A DNA stretch of 64,000 bases from contig CP114060.1 of assembly GCA_026967495.1 (NCBI GenBank), forward strand, positions 124,001 to 188,000, in the 5' to 3' direction. A model generated the notes under the pieces. That model was not told the DNA's origin and made no database searches. It was given only the letters and a program-made list of their open reading frames with translations. Position numbers and translations under genes: made by a program. The DNA is from Rouxiella badensis (lineage in GTDB: Bacteria > Pseudomonadota > Gammaproteobacteria > Enterobacterales > Enterobacteriaceae). Shown here in pieces: positions 36,573 through 47,082 of the stretch. Each line of letters starts with the position of its first letter. Within the stretch, counting starts at the first letter, position 1.

Positions 36573-37727
36573 TTAGTCCGCCTGCTTACGCAGGAATGCC
36601 GGGATGTCCAAATAGTCTGGCTCTTTGTTTGATTGCGTGTTCGGATCATTAACCACCTTCGCTGCTGGCTTGGTCTCCTGCGGCAGCGGCGACATGCCGT
36701 GCTGCTGATAACGGTGATCCATAACGGGTTGGCTGGCAGGTTTATTGGTCACCAGAGTGATTTCAGGACGTTTGTCCATGCCAATACCTGTTGCCACCAC
36801 GGTAACACGCAGTTCGTCGTTCATTTCCGGGTCAAGGGAAGTACCGATAACCACGGTTGCGTTGTCAGAGGCGAAAGCACGAATGGTGTTACCCACGGTT
36901 TCAAACTCATCAAGACGCAGGTCGAAGCCCGCCGTGATGTTAACCAGCACGCCACGCGCGCCCGACAGGTCGATATCTTCCAGCAGTGGGCTGGAGATAG
37001 CCATTTCGGCCGCTTCTTCAGCACGGTCTTCACCGCATGCCACGCCAGAGCCCATCATCGCGTAGCCCATTTCGGACATCACGGTGCGCACGTCGGCGAA
37101 GTCGACGTTCATCAGGCCAGGACGGGTGATAAGCTCAGCGATACCCTGAACAGCGCCCTTCAGCACGTCGTTAGCCGCGCCGAAAGCGTCGAGCAGAGAA
37201 ATACCGCGACCCAGAACTTTAAGCAGCTTATCGTTCGGGATAGTGATCAGTGAGTCAACGTGTTTAGACAGCTCGGCGATACCCTGCTCCGCGAATGCCA
37301 TACGCTTCTTGCCTTCGAAATTGAAAGGCTTGGTCACGACGGCCACGGTCAGAATACCTAAATCTTTTGCGACTTCAGCAACAACAGGCGCTGCACCGGT
37401 ACCGGTACCGCCACCCATACCTGCTGCGATGAACACCATGTCTGCGCCTTCGAGTGCAACTCGCAGGGCTTCACGATCTTCTTCAGCAGAATTGCGACCC
37501 ACTTCCGGGTTCGCACCAGCACCCAGACCTTTGGTAATACCGCTACCAATCTGGATGGTCTGGCCTACAGCCGTTTTACGCAATGCCTGAGCATCGGTAT
37601 TCACGGCAAAGAATTCAACACCTTCGATGCGCTCACGCACCATGTGCTCAACAGCGTTGCCACCGCCACCGCCGACGCCGATGACTTTAATCACCGCGTC
37701 GTTGGTCAGTTCCATAGGTTCAAACAT
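36573..37727 (-). CDS. ftsZ: cell division GTPase FtsZ
   Basis: Tubulin-like protein forming the Z ring. The tubulin signature GGGTGTGAAPVVAEVAK and the T7-loop region LMNVDFADVRTVM are intact. It has 384 residues (383 in E. coli), with the usual variable linker and the conserved C-terminal peptide PDYLDIPAFLRKQAD that binds FtsA and ZipA. It is last in the dcw cluster, 71 bp after ftsA, and precedes lpxC. The frame is intact; it carries an unaltered GGGCTCT site. Confidence 0.98.
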   Translation of the reverse strand: MFEPMELTNDAVIKVIGVGGGGGNAVEHMVRERIEGVEFFAVNTDAQALRKTAVGQTIQIGSGITKGLGAGANPEVGRNSAEEDREALRVALEGADMVFIAAGMGGGTGTGAAPVVAEVAKDLGILTVAVVTKPFNFEGKKRMAFAEQGIAELSKHVDSLITIPNDKLLKVLGRGISLLDAFGAANDVLKGAVQGIAELITRPGLMNVDFADVRTVMSEMGYAMMGSGVACGEDRAEEAAEMAISSPLLEDIDLSGARGVLVNITAGFDLRLDEFETVGNTIRAFASDNATVVIGTSLDPEMNDELRVTVVATGIGMDKRPEITLVTNKPASQPVMDHRYQQHGMSPLPQETKPAAKVVNDPNTQSNKEPDYLDIPAFLRKQAD

Positions 37728-37798
37728 AGTTTCTCTCCGTTTTGTGCCTGTCGCTTCGGGATCACCAATAACTCCACTATGATCCCGTTATTGAAACA

Positions 37799-39055
37799 TT
37801 AAAACTCTTTTCTCAGCCAACTATTGATTCTTTTGAACCAATTGCCCACTGAGGCGCGTTTTTCCACTTCAGCCTCACCGCTCAGGTGAGACTCTTTACC
37901 ATAGTGCAGTAGCCCTACAGCGGTTGAGTAGTAAGGTTCCTGCGCATAATCTGTCAGCCCGGTAATGTTCAAAGGTTGACCAATACGTACCTGGGTATGG
38001 AATACCCGCTGTGCACAAGCTGCCAGACCATCGATTTGTGCTGCACCTCCGGTAAGAACGATACCGGCGGCCAGATGGTGTTTTACGCCCTGTTGGCGTA
38101 ACTGTTCCTGCAACTGCAAAATCTCGTCGTTGACCAGATTCAGCAATTCCGTGTAACGCGGTTCGATTACCTCTGCAAGCGTCTGACGCTGTAGGCTGCG
38201 CGGAGGACGTCCCCCAACGCTGGGTACCTCGACGTTTTCATCTTTACCCACAATCGAACCGAGTGCGCAACCATGACGCACTTTAATGGCTTCGGCGTCG
38301 GTTGGCGGTGTACCGAACGCATAGGCGATATCACTGGTGACCACGTTACCCGCATACGGGATAACCTTAGTATGACGCAGCGCGCCGCCAGTATAAACGG
38401 CGATATCCATAGTACCGCCACCGATATCTACCACACAAACGCCCAGCTCACGTTCATCTTCAGTCAATACAGCATAGCTTGCGGCAAGACCGGCGAAAAT
38501 CAGCTGATCAACCTTGAGTCCGCAGCGTTCAACCGCCTTGACGATGTTCTTTGCCATATCGTTATGGCAGGTGATCAGGTGAACCTTGGCCTGCATACGC
38601 ACGCCGGAAAGTCCGACCGGATTCTTAATGCCTTCCTGATAATCGATGGCATATTCCTGAGGAATAACGTGCAGCACGCGATGCTCGTCACGTACGCGTA
38701 CCGATTTAGCGGTATGCACCACGTTTTCTACATCTTCCTGCGTTACTTCCTCTTCCGAAATAGGAACCATCCCTATTTCATTCTGGCAACTGATATGTTT
38801 ACCCGATAAAGCAAGGTAAACAGAGGAAATTTGGCAATCCGCCATCAATTCAGCCTGATCGATTGCACGCTGTACGCATTTAACGACCGACTCGAGGTCG
38901 TTCACGCCGCCCTTATCCATACCTCGGGAAGGGCAACTTCCCACGCCGATAATGTTGACCATGCCATCGGGCAGAACTTCCCCTACCAGTGCAGCAACCT
39001 TTGCCGTACCGATCTCCAGCCCAACTACCAGTTTTCTGTCCGTCGACTTGATCAT
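37799..39055 (-). CDS. ftsA: cell division protein FtsA
   Basis: Actin-like ATPase that anchors FtsZ to the membrane. It has 418 residues (420 in E. coli), with VVGLEIGTAKVAALVGE (phosphate 1), VVDIGGGTMDIAVYTGG (phosphate 2) and the C-terminal amphipathic membrane anchor WFKRINSWLRKEF. Its ATG overlaps the ftsQ stop by 4 bp. It contains an in-frame GAGTCTC (HYGKESHLSG, as in E. coli), showing that this heptamer can be genuine. Confidence 0.97.
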   Translation of the reverse strand: MIKSTDRKLVVGLEIGTAKVAALVGEVLPDGMVNIIGVGSCPSRGMDKGGVNDLESVVKCVQRAIDQAELMADCQISSVYLALSGKHISCQNEIGMVPISEEEVTQEDVENVVHTAKSVRVRDEHRVLHVIPQEYAIDYQEGIKNPVGLSGVRMQAKVHLITCHNDMAKNIVKAVERCGLKVDQLIFAGLAASYAVLTEDERELGVCVVDIGGGTMDIAVYTGGALRHTKVIPYAGNVVTSDIAYAFGTPPTDAEAIKVRHGCALGSIVGKDENVEVPSVGGRPPRSLQRQTLAEVIEPRYTELLNLVNDEILQLQEQLRQQGVKHHLAAGIVLTGGAAQIDGLAACAQRVFHTQVRIGQPLNITGLTDYAQEPYYSTAVGLLHYGKESHLSGEAEVEKRASVGNWFKRINSWLRKEF

Positions 39056-39931
39056 TGTTGTTTAGCCTGTGCCTGATTCTGCTTAATGTTGTTTTGCTGA
39101 CCGACTTTTTGTCCATCACTGCCATTTGGGTCGATAAACGCCGGAGTCCATCCCACCGCTGCACCGCTTTCATAACGTAAATCAACGTAGCTAATACGTT
39201 TCTTATCGGCATCGGCCTGCTGCTGCAAACGCGGATAAAGCTCGATAAAGCGCTGCAAACGCCCGGTGCGATCGTCACGCCCCAAGTCGATGCGGGTGTC
39301 ATCGTCCAGCGTTATCTGCCAGGAGTGACGCGCCGTCATAGAAACTGACTTGAGCGTAAACTTTCCGACGGAAGACGCTGCCGCCAGCTGTTGGCTCATG
39401 GTCTGATAACCCTGCAAAACGTCCTGCTCGCTGCCTTCCGGACCGTACAGCAACGGCATTTTCTGCTTGGCGACACGTTCTGCCGGAATACTGAAAGACT
39501 TGCCGTCGGCATCGACCATATGCAAATCATTCCAGTGCGCGACCGGCACGTACTCCACCACATGTATCTTCAGTTCGTTCGGCCACTGTTTGCGAACACT
39601 GGCCTGTTTGATCCACGGCAGACGCTCTATCTGCTGCTGAATGACGTTAACGTCCTGTGTCATAAAGGTCCCGGGACTCGCCCAGTGACAGTATGGCCTG
39701 ACGAATATCGTCGTTTGTGGTGTAGTGACGCTCACCGGTCACCACCAGTTCAGACAGCGGAAGACGCTTGGCATCGTCCATCCAGCTCAGTACCGCCCAG
39801 GCACTCCAGCCGATGGTCGCCAACACCATAAGCAGGAACAACATTCCCGCCAGCTGACCGCCGTTACTACGACGGCCTTGGGTTTCTGCCTTCGTCGTTC
39901 GCTCTCGTGCATTTAGGGCAGCTTGAGACAT
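39052..39931 (-). CDS. ftsQ: cell division protein FtsQ (one extra base at 39676)
   Basis: Bitopic divisome scaffold. N-terminal cytoplasmic part MSQAALNARERT, one membrane segment (LAGMLFLLMVLATIGWSAWAVL), then the POTRA domain SELVVTGERHYTTNDDIRQAI and the beta domain. The frame breaks after LSLGE: the gene strand reads GAGTCCCGGG, and removing the T gives GEPGTFMTQDVNVIQQQI as in E. coli. The repaired length is 292 residues (276 in E. coli), with a Gln/Lys-rich tail. The site would be GAGCCC, within the GRGCYC class. The gene is essential. Confidence 0.94.
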
Positions 39932-39932
39932 A

Positions 39933-40863
39933 TCAGTCGGCGAGGCTCCAGAATGCGGGCTACCAGCTGCGGGAAACTCAGTCCCGCCTGTTTGGCCGCC
40001 ATCGGCACCAAACTGTGGCTCGTCATACCCGGTGATGTATTGACTTCAAGCAGGTTGAAGTTCCCCTCGCTGTCCTGCATCACGTCGACGCGGCCCCAGC
40101 CGCTGCAATCCAGCGCGCGATAAGCCTGTAGCGCCAGATCGGACAGCTGTTGTTCCTGTTCGGCACTCAGGCCGCTCGGACAAAAATATTGCGTCTCGTC
40201 AGAGATATATTTCGCCTGATAGTCGTAGAAGATACCCGCAGGCTGGATGCGAATAGACGGCATCACCTGGTCACCAACGATAGCGACGGTATATTCTGGA
40301 CCGCTCAACCATTGTTCTATCAGCAGGTCGTCGTCGTGACGGAATGCCTCTTCCAGCGCCGGCAAGAGTTCTTCAGGCGCGTTAACCTTACTCATGCCCA
40401 CGCTCGAACCTTCGCGGCTCGGCTTGACGATGACCGGCAGGCCGAGCGCGTTGATTTTGTCGCGCAAAGCGCCCTGCCCTGCCTGGTCTAGCTGTTTTTT
40501 ATTCAACGCCACGAAAGGCGAAACAGGCAGACCCAGCGATTGCCACACCAGTTTGGTGCGGAATTTGTCCATCGTCAGCGCAGAAGCCATCACGCCGCTG
40601 CCGGTGTAAGGCAGACCCAGATGCTCAAGCACGCCTTGCAGCGTGCCGTCTTCACCACCACGGCCGTGCAGAGCGATAAACACCTTGCCGAAGCCTTGCT
40701 CTTTCAGAGCGGTCACGGAAACCGTTTTGGTGTCGACCGCGTGCGCATCGATACCAGCTTCACGAAGGCCCGCCAGTACGGCAGCGCCAGACTGCAAAGA
40801 CACTTCGCGCTCGGCGGAAGTGCCGCCGAACAGTACCGCCACTTTAGTCTTGCTATTAGACAT
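39933..40863 (-). CDS. ddlB: D-alanine--D-alanine ligase B (one extra base at 39944)
   Basis: ATP-grasp ligase making D-Ala-D-Ala for peptidoglycan. Motifs VAVLFGGTSAEREVSLQSG, ALHGRGGEDGTLQG, IVKPSREGSSVGMSKV and LLEVNTSPGMTSHSLVPM are intact. As read, the frame runs past the normal end (VARILEPRRLICLKLP). Removing one C from GAGCCTCGCC gives RILELAD and a TGA at 39935-39933, exactly the E. coli C-terminus, with ftsQ starting 2 bp later. This makes about 309 residues (306 in E. coli). The start is ATG 40863, overlapping the murC stop; an ATG nine bases earlier is possible. Confidence 0.93.
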
Positions 40864-42340
40864 AGTGCTCATCTCCCTTCTTGGCCGCCTGCAATTTTTG
40901 GTCAGCCAGTTTACGAGCCACCTTGCCAATATTTCCCGCGCCCTGAACCAGAATCAGGTCATTGGCGTCGAGGATGGGTGCCAGAATGCCCGGCACCGCA
41001 TCAATATCTGAAACCAGAATCGGGTCCAGCTTGCCGCGCGCACGAATGGTGCGGCACAGCGAACGGCTGTCTGCGCCCGGAATCGGCGCTTCACCGGCTG
41101 GATACACGTCGAGCATCACCAGTAAATCAACCTGAGACAGCACGTTGGCGAAATCGTCATACAGGTCACGGGTGCGCGTGTAGCGATGCGGCTGGAACAC
41201 CATGACCAGACGTTTGTCCTCCCACCCTGCGCGCGCAGCCTTGATGGTCGCGTCGACTTCGGTGGGGTGGTGACCGTAGTCATCCACCAGCATCGCAGTG
41301 CCTTCTTTGCCGTTGACGTTCTCGAGCGGGAACTCGCCGAGGAAGTCAAAGCGGCGTCCGGTCCCCTGGAAGCCCGCCAGCGCGGTCAGGATAGCGTCGT
41401 CACTGATGTCTTCATCGGTCGCCACGGCGATAGCGGCGGCGGCATTCAGCGCGTTATGGCGGCCCGGTGCGTTGAGCATAACCTCAATCGGCGTCTTGTC
41501 CTGGCGGCGCACGGTAAAGTGCCCCTGCGAACCCACCTGACGGTAATCTTCGATAAACACGTCGGCATCTTCGCTGAAACCATATGTCGTGACATGACGG
41601 CCCACGCGCGGCAACAGCTCGCGGATAACCGGATCGTCAATGCACATCACTGCACGGCCGTAGAACGGCAGATTGTGCAGGAAGTTGATGAACGTCTGCT
41701 TGAGGATCTCGAAGTCACCCTGATAGGTGTCCATGTGATCCGCTTCGATGTTGGTCACAATCGCCACCATCGGCTGCAAATGCAGGAAAGACGCGTCACT
41801 TTCGTCTGCTTCGGCAATCAGGAAACGGCTCGAACCCAATCGTGCGTGGGTGCCTGCCGCCTTAACCAAACCGCCGTTGACGAAGGTCGGATCCAGTCCG
41901 GCCTCGGCATAAATACTGGTCACCATCGCAGTGGTCGTGGTCTTGCCGTGCGTACCGGCGACGGCAATGCCGTGGCGGAAACGCATCAGCTCGGCCAGCA
42001 TCTCGGCGCGGCGAATGACCGGAATACGGGCTTCGCGTGCGGCGATCAGCTCAGGGTTGTCCGCAGAGATGGCCGTTGAGACCACGACAACGCTGGCGTC
42101 GAGCACGTTCTCAGGGCGGTGATTAAAGTAAATCGTCGCGCCCAATGCGGACAGCTGCTGGGTTACCGGATTTGGTGCCAGGTCTGAACCGCTGATTTGG
42201 TAACCTTCATTAGCCAACACTTCGGCGATACCACCCATGCCGGCACCACCGATGCCAACAAAGTGTATGTGCCGGACGCGATGCATCTCGGGCACGAAGG
42301 TACGCAGTTTCGCCAATTGTTGTGTATTCACGTTTCTCAT
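40856..42340 (-). CDS. murC: UDP-N-acetylmuramate--L-alanine ligase
   Basis: Adds L-Ala to UDP-MurNAc. 494 residues. Visible are the Rossmann motif HFVGIGGAGMGGIAEVLANEGY, the ATP site AVAGTHGKTTTTAMV, IVTNIEADHMDTY and DDYGHHPTEVDATIKAAR. Nothing is broken. It sits between murG and ddlB on the minus strand, with about 50 bp after murG. Its stop overlaps the ddlB start. Confidence 0.97.
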   Translation of the reverse strand: MRNVNTQQLAKLRTFVPEMHRVRHIHFVGIGGAGMGGIAEVLANEGYQISGSDLAPNPVTQQLSALGATIYFNHRPENVLDASVVVVSTAISADNPELIAAREARIPVIRRAEMLAELMRFRHGIAVAGTHGKTTTTAMVTSIYAEAGLDPTFVNGGLVKAAGTHARLGSSRFLIAEADESDASFLHLQPMVAIVTNIEADHMDTYQGDFEILKQTFINFLHNLPFYGRAVMCIDDPVIRELLPRVGRHVTTYGFSEDADVFIEDYRQVGSQGHFTVRRQDKTPIEVMLNAPGRHNALNAAAAIAVATDEDISDDAILTALAGFQGTGRRFDFLGEFPLENVNGKEGTAMLVDDYGHHPTEVDATIKAARAGWEDKRLVMVFQPHRYTRTRDLYDDFANVLSQVDLLVMLDVYPAGEAPIPGADSRSLCRTIRARGKLDPILVSDIDAVPGILAPILDANDLILVQGAGNIGKVARKLADQKLQAAKKGDEHYV

Positions 42341-42392
42341 AAACCTTTGTTAATCGGACTCACGGCCTGATACGGCCATCAGTCACTCGTTT

Positions 42393-43460
42393 TCATTTGT
42401 TGCTTGCCGCAACCACTTCGGCGGCAACGCGTTCAGTCGCATCAGGGATGGCGGCTGCGCGGGCATTGCGCGCCATCTCAAGCAGGCTCTGACGATCCCA
42501 GCTGGCCAGAATGTCGGCCACGGCACCGGCGTTAAAATCCTTTTGCTCGATAATTCTGGCGGCACCGGCTTTCTCAAGCGGCAGCGCGTTCCAATACTGC
42601 TGGCGGTCTTTATGCTGGAAAGGCACAAAAATTGCCGGTAAGCCTGCGGCGGCAATTTCGCTGACGGTGAGAGCACCGGAACGGCACACTACAACATCAG
42701 CCCAGGCGTAGGCTTGCGCCATATCATCAATAAACTCGGTCACGTTATGCTGCGTCTGACCGGCCTGCTGATACGCCTCATTTACGGCGTCTAACGCGCC
42801 CTTTCCGACCTGATGCCAGAGAGTGACGCGGTCGCCCAGCAGCGCGGCGACTTCCGGCATCGCTTGATTCAGCACGCGCGCGCCCTGACTGCCGCCGACC
42901 ACTAAAATTCTTATCGGACCTTCACGTCCGGCAAAACGCGCATCGGGTAAAGGCAGCGCCAATACGTCAGTTCGCACCGGATTACCGACCACGGCCGCCT
43001 TGGGAAACGCGCCGGGGAACGCCTGCAATACCGTTTTGGCGATACGTGACAGCCAACGGTTGGTCAAACCGGCAATACCGTTCTGCTCATGCAGCACCAC
43101 TGGAATACCGCAGGACCACGCGGCCAAACCGCCCGGACCTGAAACGTATCCGCCCATGCCCAACACCACATCGGGCTGGAAGCGGCGCATAATGGCTTTC
43201 GCCTGACGCCACGCATGATATATGCGAATGGGGGCGGTCAGTTGCGCTTTCAGACCTTTCCCACGTAATCCGGCAATTTTAATGAAATCTATTTCAATTC
43301 CGTGCCTGGGAACGAGATCCGCTTCCATTCTGTCAGCGGTTCCTAACCAACGAACTTCCCAGCCTTGCGCCATCAGATGATGTGCTACGGCCAGGCCAGG
43401 GAACACGTGGCCTCCAGTGCCGCCTGCCATCACCATCAAACGCTTGGTCTTGCCACTCAT
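42393..43460 (-). CDS. murG: UDP-GlcNAc:undecaprenyl-PP-MurNAc-pentapeptide transferase MurG
   Basis: Membrane-associated GT28 glycosyltransferase making lipid II. 355 residues, the same as E. coli. The G-loops AGGTGGHVFPGLAVAHHL and VLGMGGYVSGPGG and the donor-site VVVCRSGALTVSEIAAAGLPAIFVP are intact. Its ATG overlaps the ftsW stop by 4 bp, giving translational coupling in the dcw cluster. Confidence 0.97.
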   Translation of the reverse strand: MSGKTKRLMVMAGGTGGHVFPGLAVAHHLMAQGWEVRWLGTADRMEADLVPRHGIEIDFIKIAGLRGKGLKAQLTAPIRIYHAWRQAKAIMRRFQPDVVLGMGGYVSGPGGLAAWSCGIPVVLHEQNGIAGLTNRWLSRIAKTVLQAFPGAFPKAAVVGNPVRTDVLALPLPDARFAGREGPIRILVVGGSQGARVLNQAMPEVAALLGDRVTLWHQVGKGALDAVNEAYQQAGQTQHNVTEFIDDMAQAYAWADVVVCRSGALTVSEIAAAGLPAIFVPFQHKDRQQYWNALPLEKAGAARIIEQKDFNAGAVADILASWDRQSLLEMARNARAAAIPDATERVAAEVVAASNK

Positions 43461-44682
43461 CGGGCACTCCTTACAAACGCCTGGGCTTTTGCCAGACGCG
43501 TTTCAAAATCTATTCTCAACAGCAGCGTCAGCGCCGTTGACATAATCAGCAGGCTCGAGCCGCCGTAGCTTATCAGCGGCAGGGTCAGGCCCTTGGTCGG
43601 CAACATGCCCGCAGCTGCGCCTACGTTAACCAGCGCCTGGAAGCTAATCCATACGCCAATTGAGCAGGCAAGGAACCCAGAAAATCGCTGATCCAGCTCC
43701 AGAGCGCGTCGGCCAATGGACATAGCGCGAAAAGCGACGAAGAATACCATTAACAGTACTAAAACCACACCGAAATACCCCAATTCCTCACCTAAAATCG
43801 AGAAGATGAAGTCGGTATGCGCCTCGGGCAGATATTCCAGCTTTTGTACTGAGTTTCCAAGGCCTTGCCCCCAAAACTCCCTCGCCCAAATGCCATCAGC
43901 GATTGGGTCAACTGGTAGCCACTGCCGAACGGATCGGCCCAGGGGTTCCAGAACGAGGTTACGCGGCGCATACGGTAAGGTTCGGTCACGACCAGTATTG
44001 ATACCGCGAACAGTCCAGAGCCGATAATGGCCAGGAACTGCCACAGCTTTGCGCCCGCCAGGAACAACATCGCCAGCGTGGTAACAAACAGCACGATTAC
44101 GGTACCGAGGTCAGGCTGCAACAGCAGCAGCACGGCCAGAATAACCATCACGCCCATCGGTTTGCAGAAGCCCCAAAAGTTGCTTCGTACCTCGTCGACC
44201 TTACGCACCAGATAGCTGGCCAGATAGCAAAACAGCGACAGCTTGGAGAACTCGGCGGGCTGAATACGCAGCGGCCCGAGTGAGATCCAACGCGATGCCC
44301 CGTTGATTGAGCTACCGACGCCCAATACGACAATCAGCATGATGATGGAGATAAACAGCAGCACATTGCTGTATTTCTGCCACACCATCATCGGGATGCG
44401 CAGTGTAATCAGCCCGAGGATGAAGGCCATGACCAGATAGACGGCATCACGTTTGGCAAACATGAAAGGATCGTTCGCCAGGCGCTGACCGATAGGCATT
44501 GAGGCCGAGGTCACCATCACAAAACCGACAATCGCCAGACCAAACACCATCCACATCAGCGTGCGGTCATAAAGCACTAGCGTGAGATTATCGCCCTCTT
44601 TGGCGCCCATCACCCAGTCGTTGGCTTTACTGCCCATGCCTTTCAGCAGGCCGAGGCCAGGCAGTCGTAGACGAATACGCAT
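43457..44682 (-). CDS. ftsW: septal peptidoglycan glycosyltransferase FtsW (frame broken at 43879-43881)
   Basis: SEDS-family polymerase of the divisome with ten membrane segments. N-terminal part MRIRLRLPGLGLLKGMGSKAND, then LWQFLAIIGSG and WADPFGSGYQLTQSLMAFGRG. There GGG on the gene strand should be GGGG: adding one G gives [32 protein letters not shown], which joins the second frame through to KAQAFVRSAR. The repaired length is about 408 residues (414 in E. coli). The start overlaps the murD stop as ATGA. A homopolymer error in an essential gene. Confidence 0.94.
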
Positions 44683-45997
44683 CAGCCAAGCTCCTTAGCC
44701 AGTGCGGTAAAGACATCGCCGCGTTGCTCGAAATTCTTGAATTGGTCGAGGCTGGCGCAGGCCGGTGACAGCAACACCATATCGCCCGGCTGCACGCGAC
44801 CTGCGATGTCGCGCATCGCCTGCTCCAGGGTGTCAAACAGCGAAGACACCTCAGGGCGCAGCTCGGCCAGCTCGCCACCGTCGCGGCCAAAGCAGTAAAC
44901 GCGCACCTTGTCACCCTGCAAGTAAGGCAGCAACGGGGTGAAATCGGCCGACTTGCCGTCTCCCCCAGCAGCAGATGCAGCGTGCCGTCAACCTTCAGGC
45001 CGTTTAATGCGGCCTCGGTACTGCCAACGTTGGTCGCTTTCGAATCGTTTATCCAGCGCACGCCGTTGTGCACAAAAGCAATCTGAAAGCGATGTGCCAG
45101 CCCGGTAAAAGTGGTCAGCGCCTTGAGGCTTGAGGCTCGAGGAATACCCACTGCATCGGCGAGCGCCAGCGCAGCCAGCGCGTTGGTATAGTTATGACGC
45201 CCCGTCAGCGGCATCTCGCGGGTATTGAAAATTTTCTCACCGCGCACGCGCAGCCAGATATCACCCTGCTGCTGATTCAGATGGTAATCGCCGACGTCAA
45301 CGCCAAAGCTGACGCAGCGCGCGTCCGCACCGCGAATCGGCATGCTGAGGGCATCATCCGCATTCACCACGCACAGTTTCGCGTTCTCATAAACCTTCAG
45401 CTTGGCCGCACGGTACTGCTGCAGGCCAAACGGATAGCGGTCCATATGGTCTTCGGTTACGTTCAAAATCGTGGCCGCTGCGGCATGCAGGCTGTGAGTT
45501 GTCTCCAGCTGGAAGCTCGACAGTTCAAGCACAAACAGCTGGTAGTCATGGCCCAGCATACTCAGCACTGGCAGACCAATATTGCCGCCCACGCCGACCT
45601 GCCACCCTGCGGCCCTGCCCATCTCGCCGACCAGGCTGGTCACGGTGCTTTTACCGTTTGAACCGGTAATCGCCACGATAGGAACGTTGACTTCGCGACA
45701 AAACAGTTCGATATCGCCAACAATCTCAACGCCGGCATCAGCGGCCGCACTCAGTGCCGGAGTCGCTAACGCCATGCCCGGACTGGCAACAATCAGATCG
45801 GCGTCAAGCAGCCACTCTTCATTCAGTGAACCTAAATGACGCTCGATGGCGTCCGACAGCTTGTCGAGTCCCGGCGGACTGACACGGGTATCGATAACAC
45901 GCGGCGTCACGCCGCGTGAAACAAAGAAATCAACACAGGAGAGGCCCGTAAGCCCCAACCCGATAATGACCACTTTTTTACCCTGATAGTCAGTCAT
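44682..45997 (-). CDS. murD: UDP-N-acetylmuramoyl-L-alanine--D-glutamate ligase (frame broken in C-run 44962-44966)
   Basis: Adds D-Glu to UDP-MurNAc-L-Ala. Visible are VIIGLGLTGLSCVDFF, the ATP site VAITGSNGKSTVTSLVG, LNVTEDHMDRY and WINDSKATNVGSTEAALNGL. After LHLLLG a run of five G on the gene strand should be six, restoring GGDGKSADFTPLLPYLQGDKVRVYCFGRDG and the end ALAKELG. The repaired length is 438 residues, equal to E. coli. An in-frame GGGACTC (PPGLDKL) in the first part is genuine. Essential gene, so a sequencing error is assumed. Confidence 0.94.
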
Positions 45998-45999
45998 AG

Positions 46000-47082
46000 T
46001 TAGCGCACCTTCAGCGTCGCCAGGCCAATCAGCACCAGCATCAGCGAAATAATCCAGAAGCGCACGATAACGCGAGGTTCCGGCCAGCCTTTCAGCTCAT
46101 AGTGGTGGTGAATCGGCGCCATGCGGAAAATACGTTGTCCGCGCAGCTTAAAGGAGCCCACCTGCAAAATAACCGACAGTGTTTCCACCACGAATACGCC
46201 GCCCATAATCAACAGCAGGAACTCCTGACGCAGCAGTACGGCGATGGTGCCCAGTGCGCCACCCAGCGCCAGAGAACCAACGTCACCCATGAAGACCTGC
46301 GCCGGGTAAGTGTTGAACCACAGGAATCCGAGGCCAGCCCCCACGATGGCGGTACATACGATAACCAGCTCACCCGCGTGGCGCAGATAAGGAATGTGCA
46401 GATAGTTGGCAAAGTTCATGTTACCGGTCGCCCAGGCTACCAGCGCGAATCCGGCCGCCACGAACACCGTTGGCATAATCGCCAGGCCGTCCAGACCGTC
46501 GGTCAGGTTTACCGCGTTGCTGGTGCCGACTATCACGAAGTAGCTCAGCAGAATGTAAAGCAGGCCCAGCTGCGGCATGATGTCCTTGAAGAACGGCACC
46601 ACCAGCTCGGTCGCAGGCGTATCTTTACCCACTGCGTACATGGTGAAGGCCACGACCAGCGCAATCACCGACTGCCAGAAGTATTTCCAGCGGGCGATCA
46701 GACCTTTGGTGTCTTTGCGCACCACTTTGCGGTAGTCATCAACGAAACCGACCACGCCGTAACCCACCAGCACAAACAGCACGCACCATACGTAAGGGTT
46801 TGATGGATAAGCCCACATCAGGACCGATACGGTGATTGAAAACAGAATCAGCACGCCGCCCATGGTTGGAGTACCGCGTTTGCTGAAGTGTGATTCCGGA
46901 CCGTCATGGCGAACAACCTGACCAATCTGCAGCTTCTGCAAATAGGCAATCAGGCGCGGACCCATCCACAGCGAGAGGAACAGGGCCGTCAGCAGGCTGA
47001 CAATGGCGCGAAACGTCAGGTATGAAAAGACGTTAAAGCCTGAATAATATTTGACCAAGTGCTCGGCCAGCCAAACTAACAT
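46000..47082 (-). CDS. mraY: phospho-N-acetylmuramoyl-pentapeptide-transferase
   Basis: Inner-membrane enzyme making lipid I on undecaprenyl phosphate. It has 360 residues, identical in length to E. coli, with ten membrane segments. The catalytic Asp region GFVDDYRKVVRKDTKGL, SNAVNLTDGLDGLAI and MGDVGSLALGGALG, and the HIHHHYELKGWPEP-type loop (APIHHHYELKGWPEP) are intact. It overlaps murF by 7 bp and precedes murD by 2 bp. It contains an unaltered GGGCTCC site. Confidence 0.97.
   Translation of the reverse strand: MLVWLAEHLVKYYSGFNVFSYLTFRAIVSLLTALFLSLWMGPRLIAYLQKLQIGQVVRHDGPESHFSKRGTPTMGGVLILFSITVSVLMWAYPSNPYVWCVLFVLVGYGVVGFVDDYRKVVRKDTKGLIARWKYFWQSVIALVVAFTMYAVGKDTPATELVVPFFKDIMPQLGLLYILLSYFVIVGTSNAVNLTDGLDGLAIMPTVFVAAGFALVAWATGNMNFANYLHIPYLRHAGELVIVCTAIVGAGLGFLWFNTYPAQVFMGDVGSLALGGALGTIAVLLRQEFLLLIMGGVFVVETLSVILQVGSFKLRGQRIFRMAPIHHHYELKGWPEPRVIVRFWIISLMLVLIGLATLKVR

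Noticed and set aside
37888..37894. GAGACTC (GAGTCTC on the gene strand) in ftsA as another damaged site
   Set aside because: The frame is intact and the residues KESHLSG agree with E. coli, so this heptamer is genuine.
39913..40929. ddlB with a novel extended C-terminus (EPRRLICLKLP)
   Set aside because: Removing one base restores the normal ending LELAD and a stop 2 bp before ftsQ. The extension reads through the start of ftsQ and is an artefact.
45130..45141. GAGGCTCG in murD as a damaged GAGCTC site
   Set aside because: The frame is intact there and encodes PRASSLKAL, as in E. coli.
45866..45872. GAGTCCC (GGGACTC on the gene strand) in murD as another damaged site
   Set aside because: It is in frame and encodes PPGLDKL, conserved in MurD. 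The murD break lies elsewhere, in a C-run.
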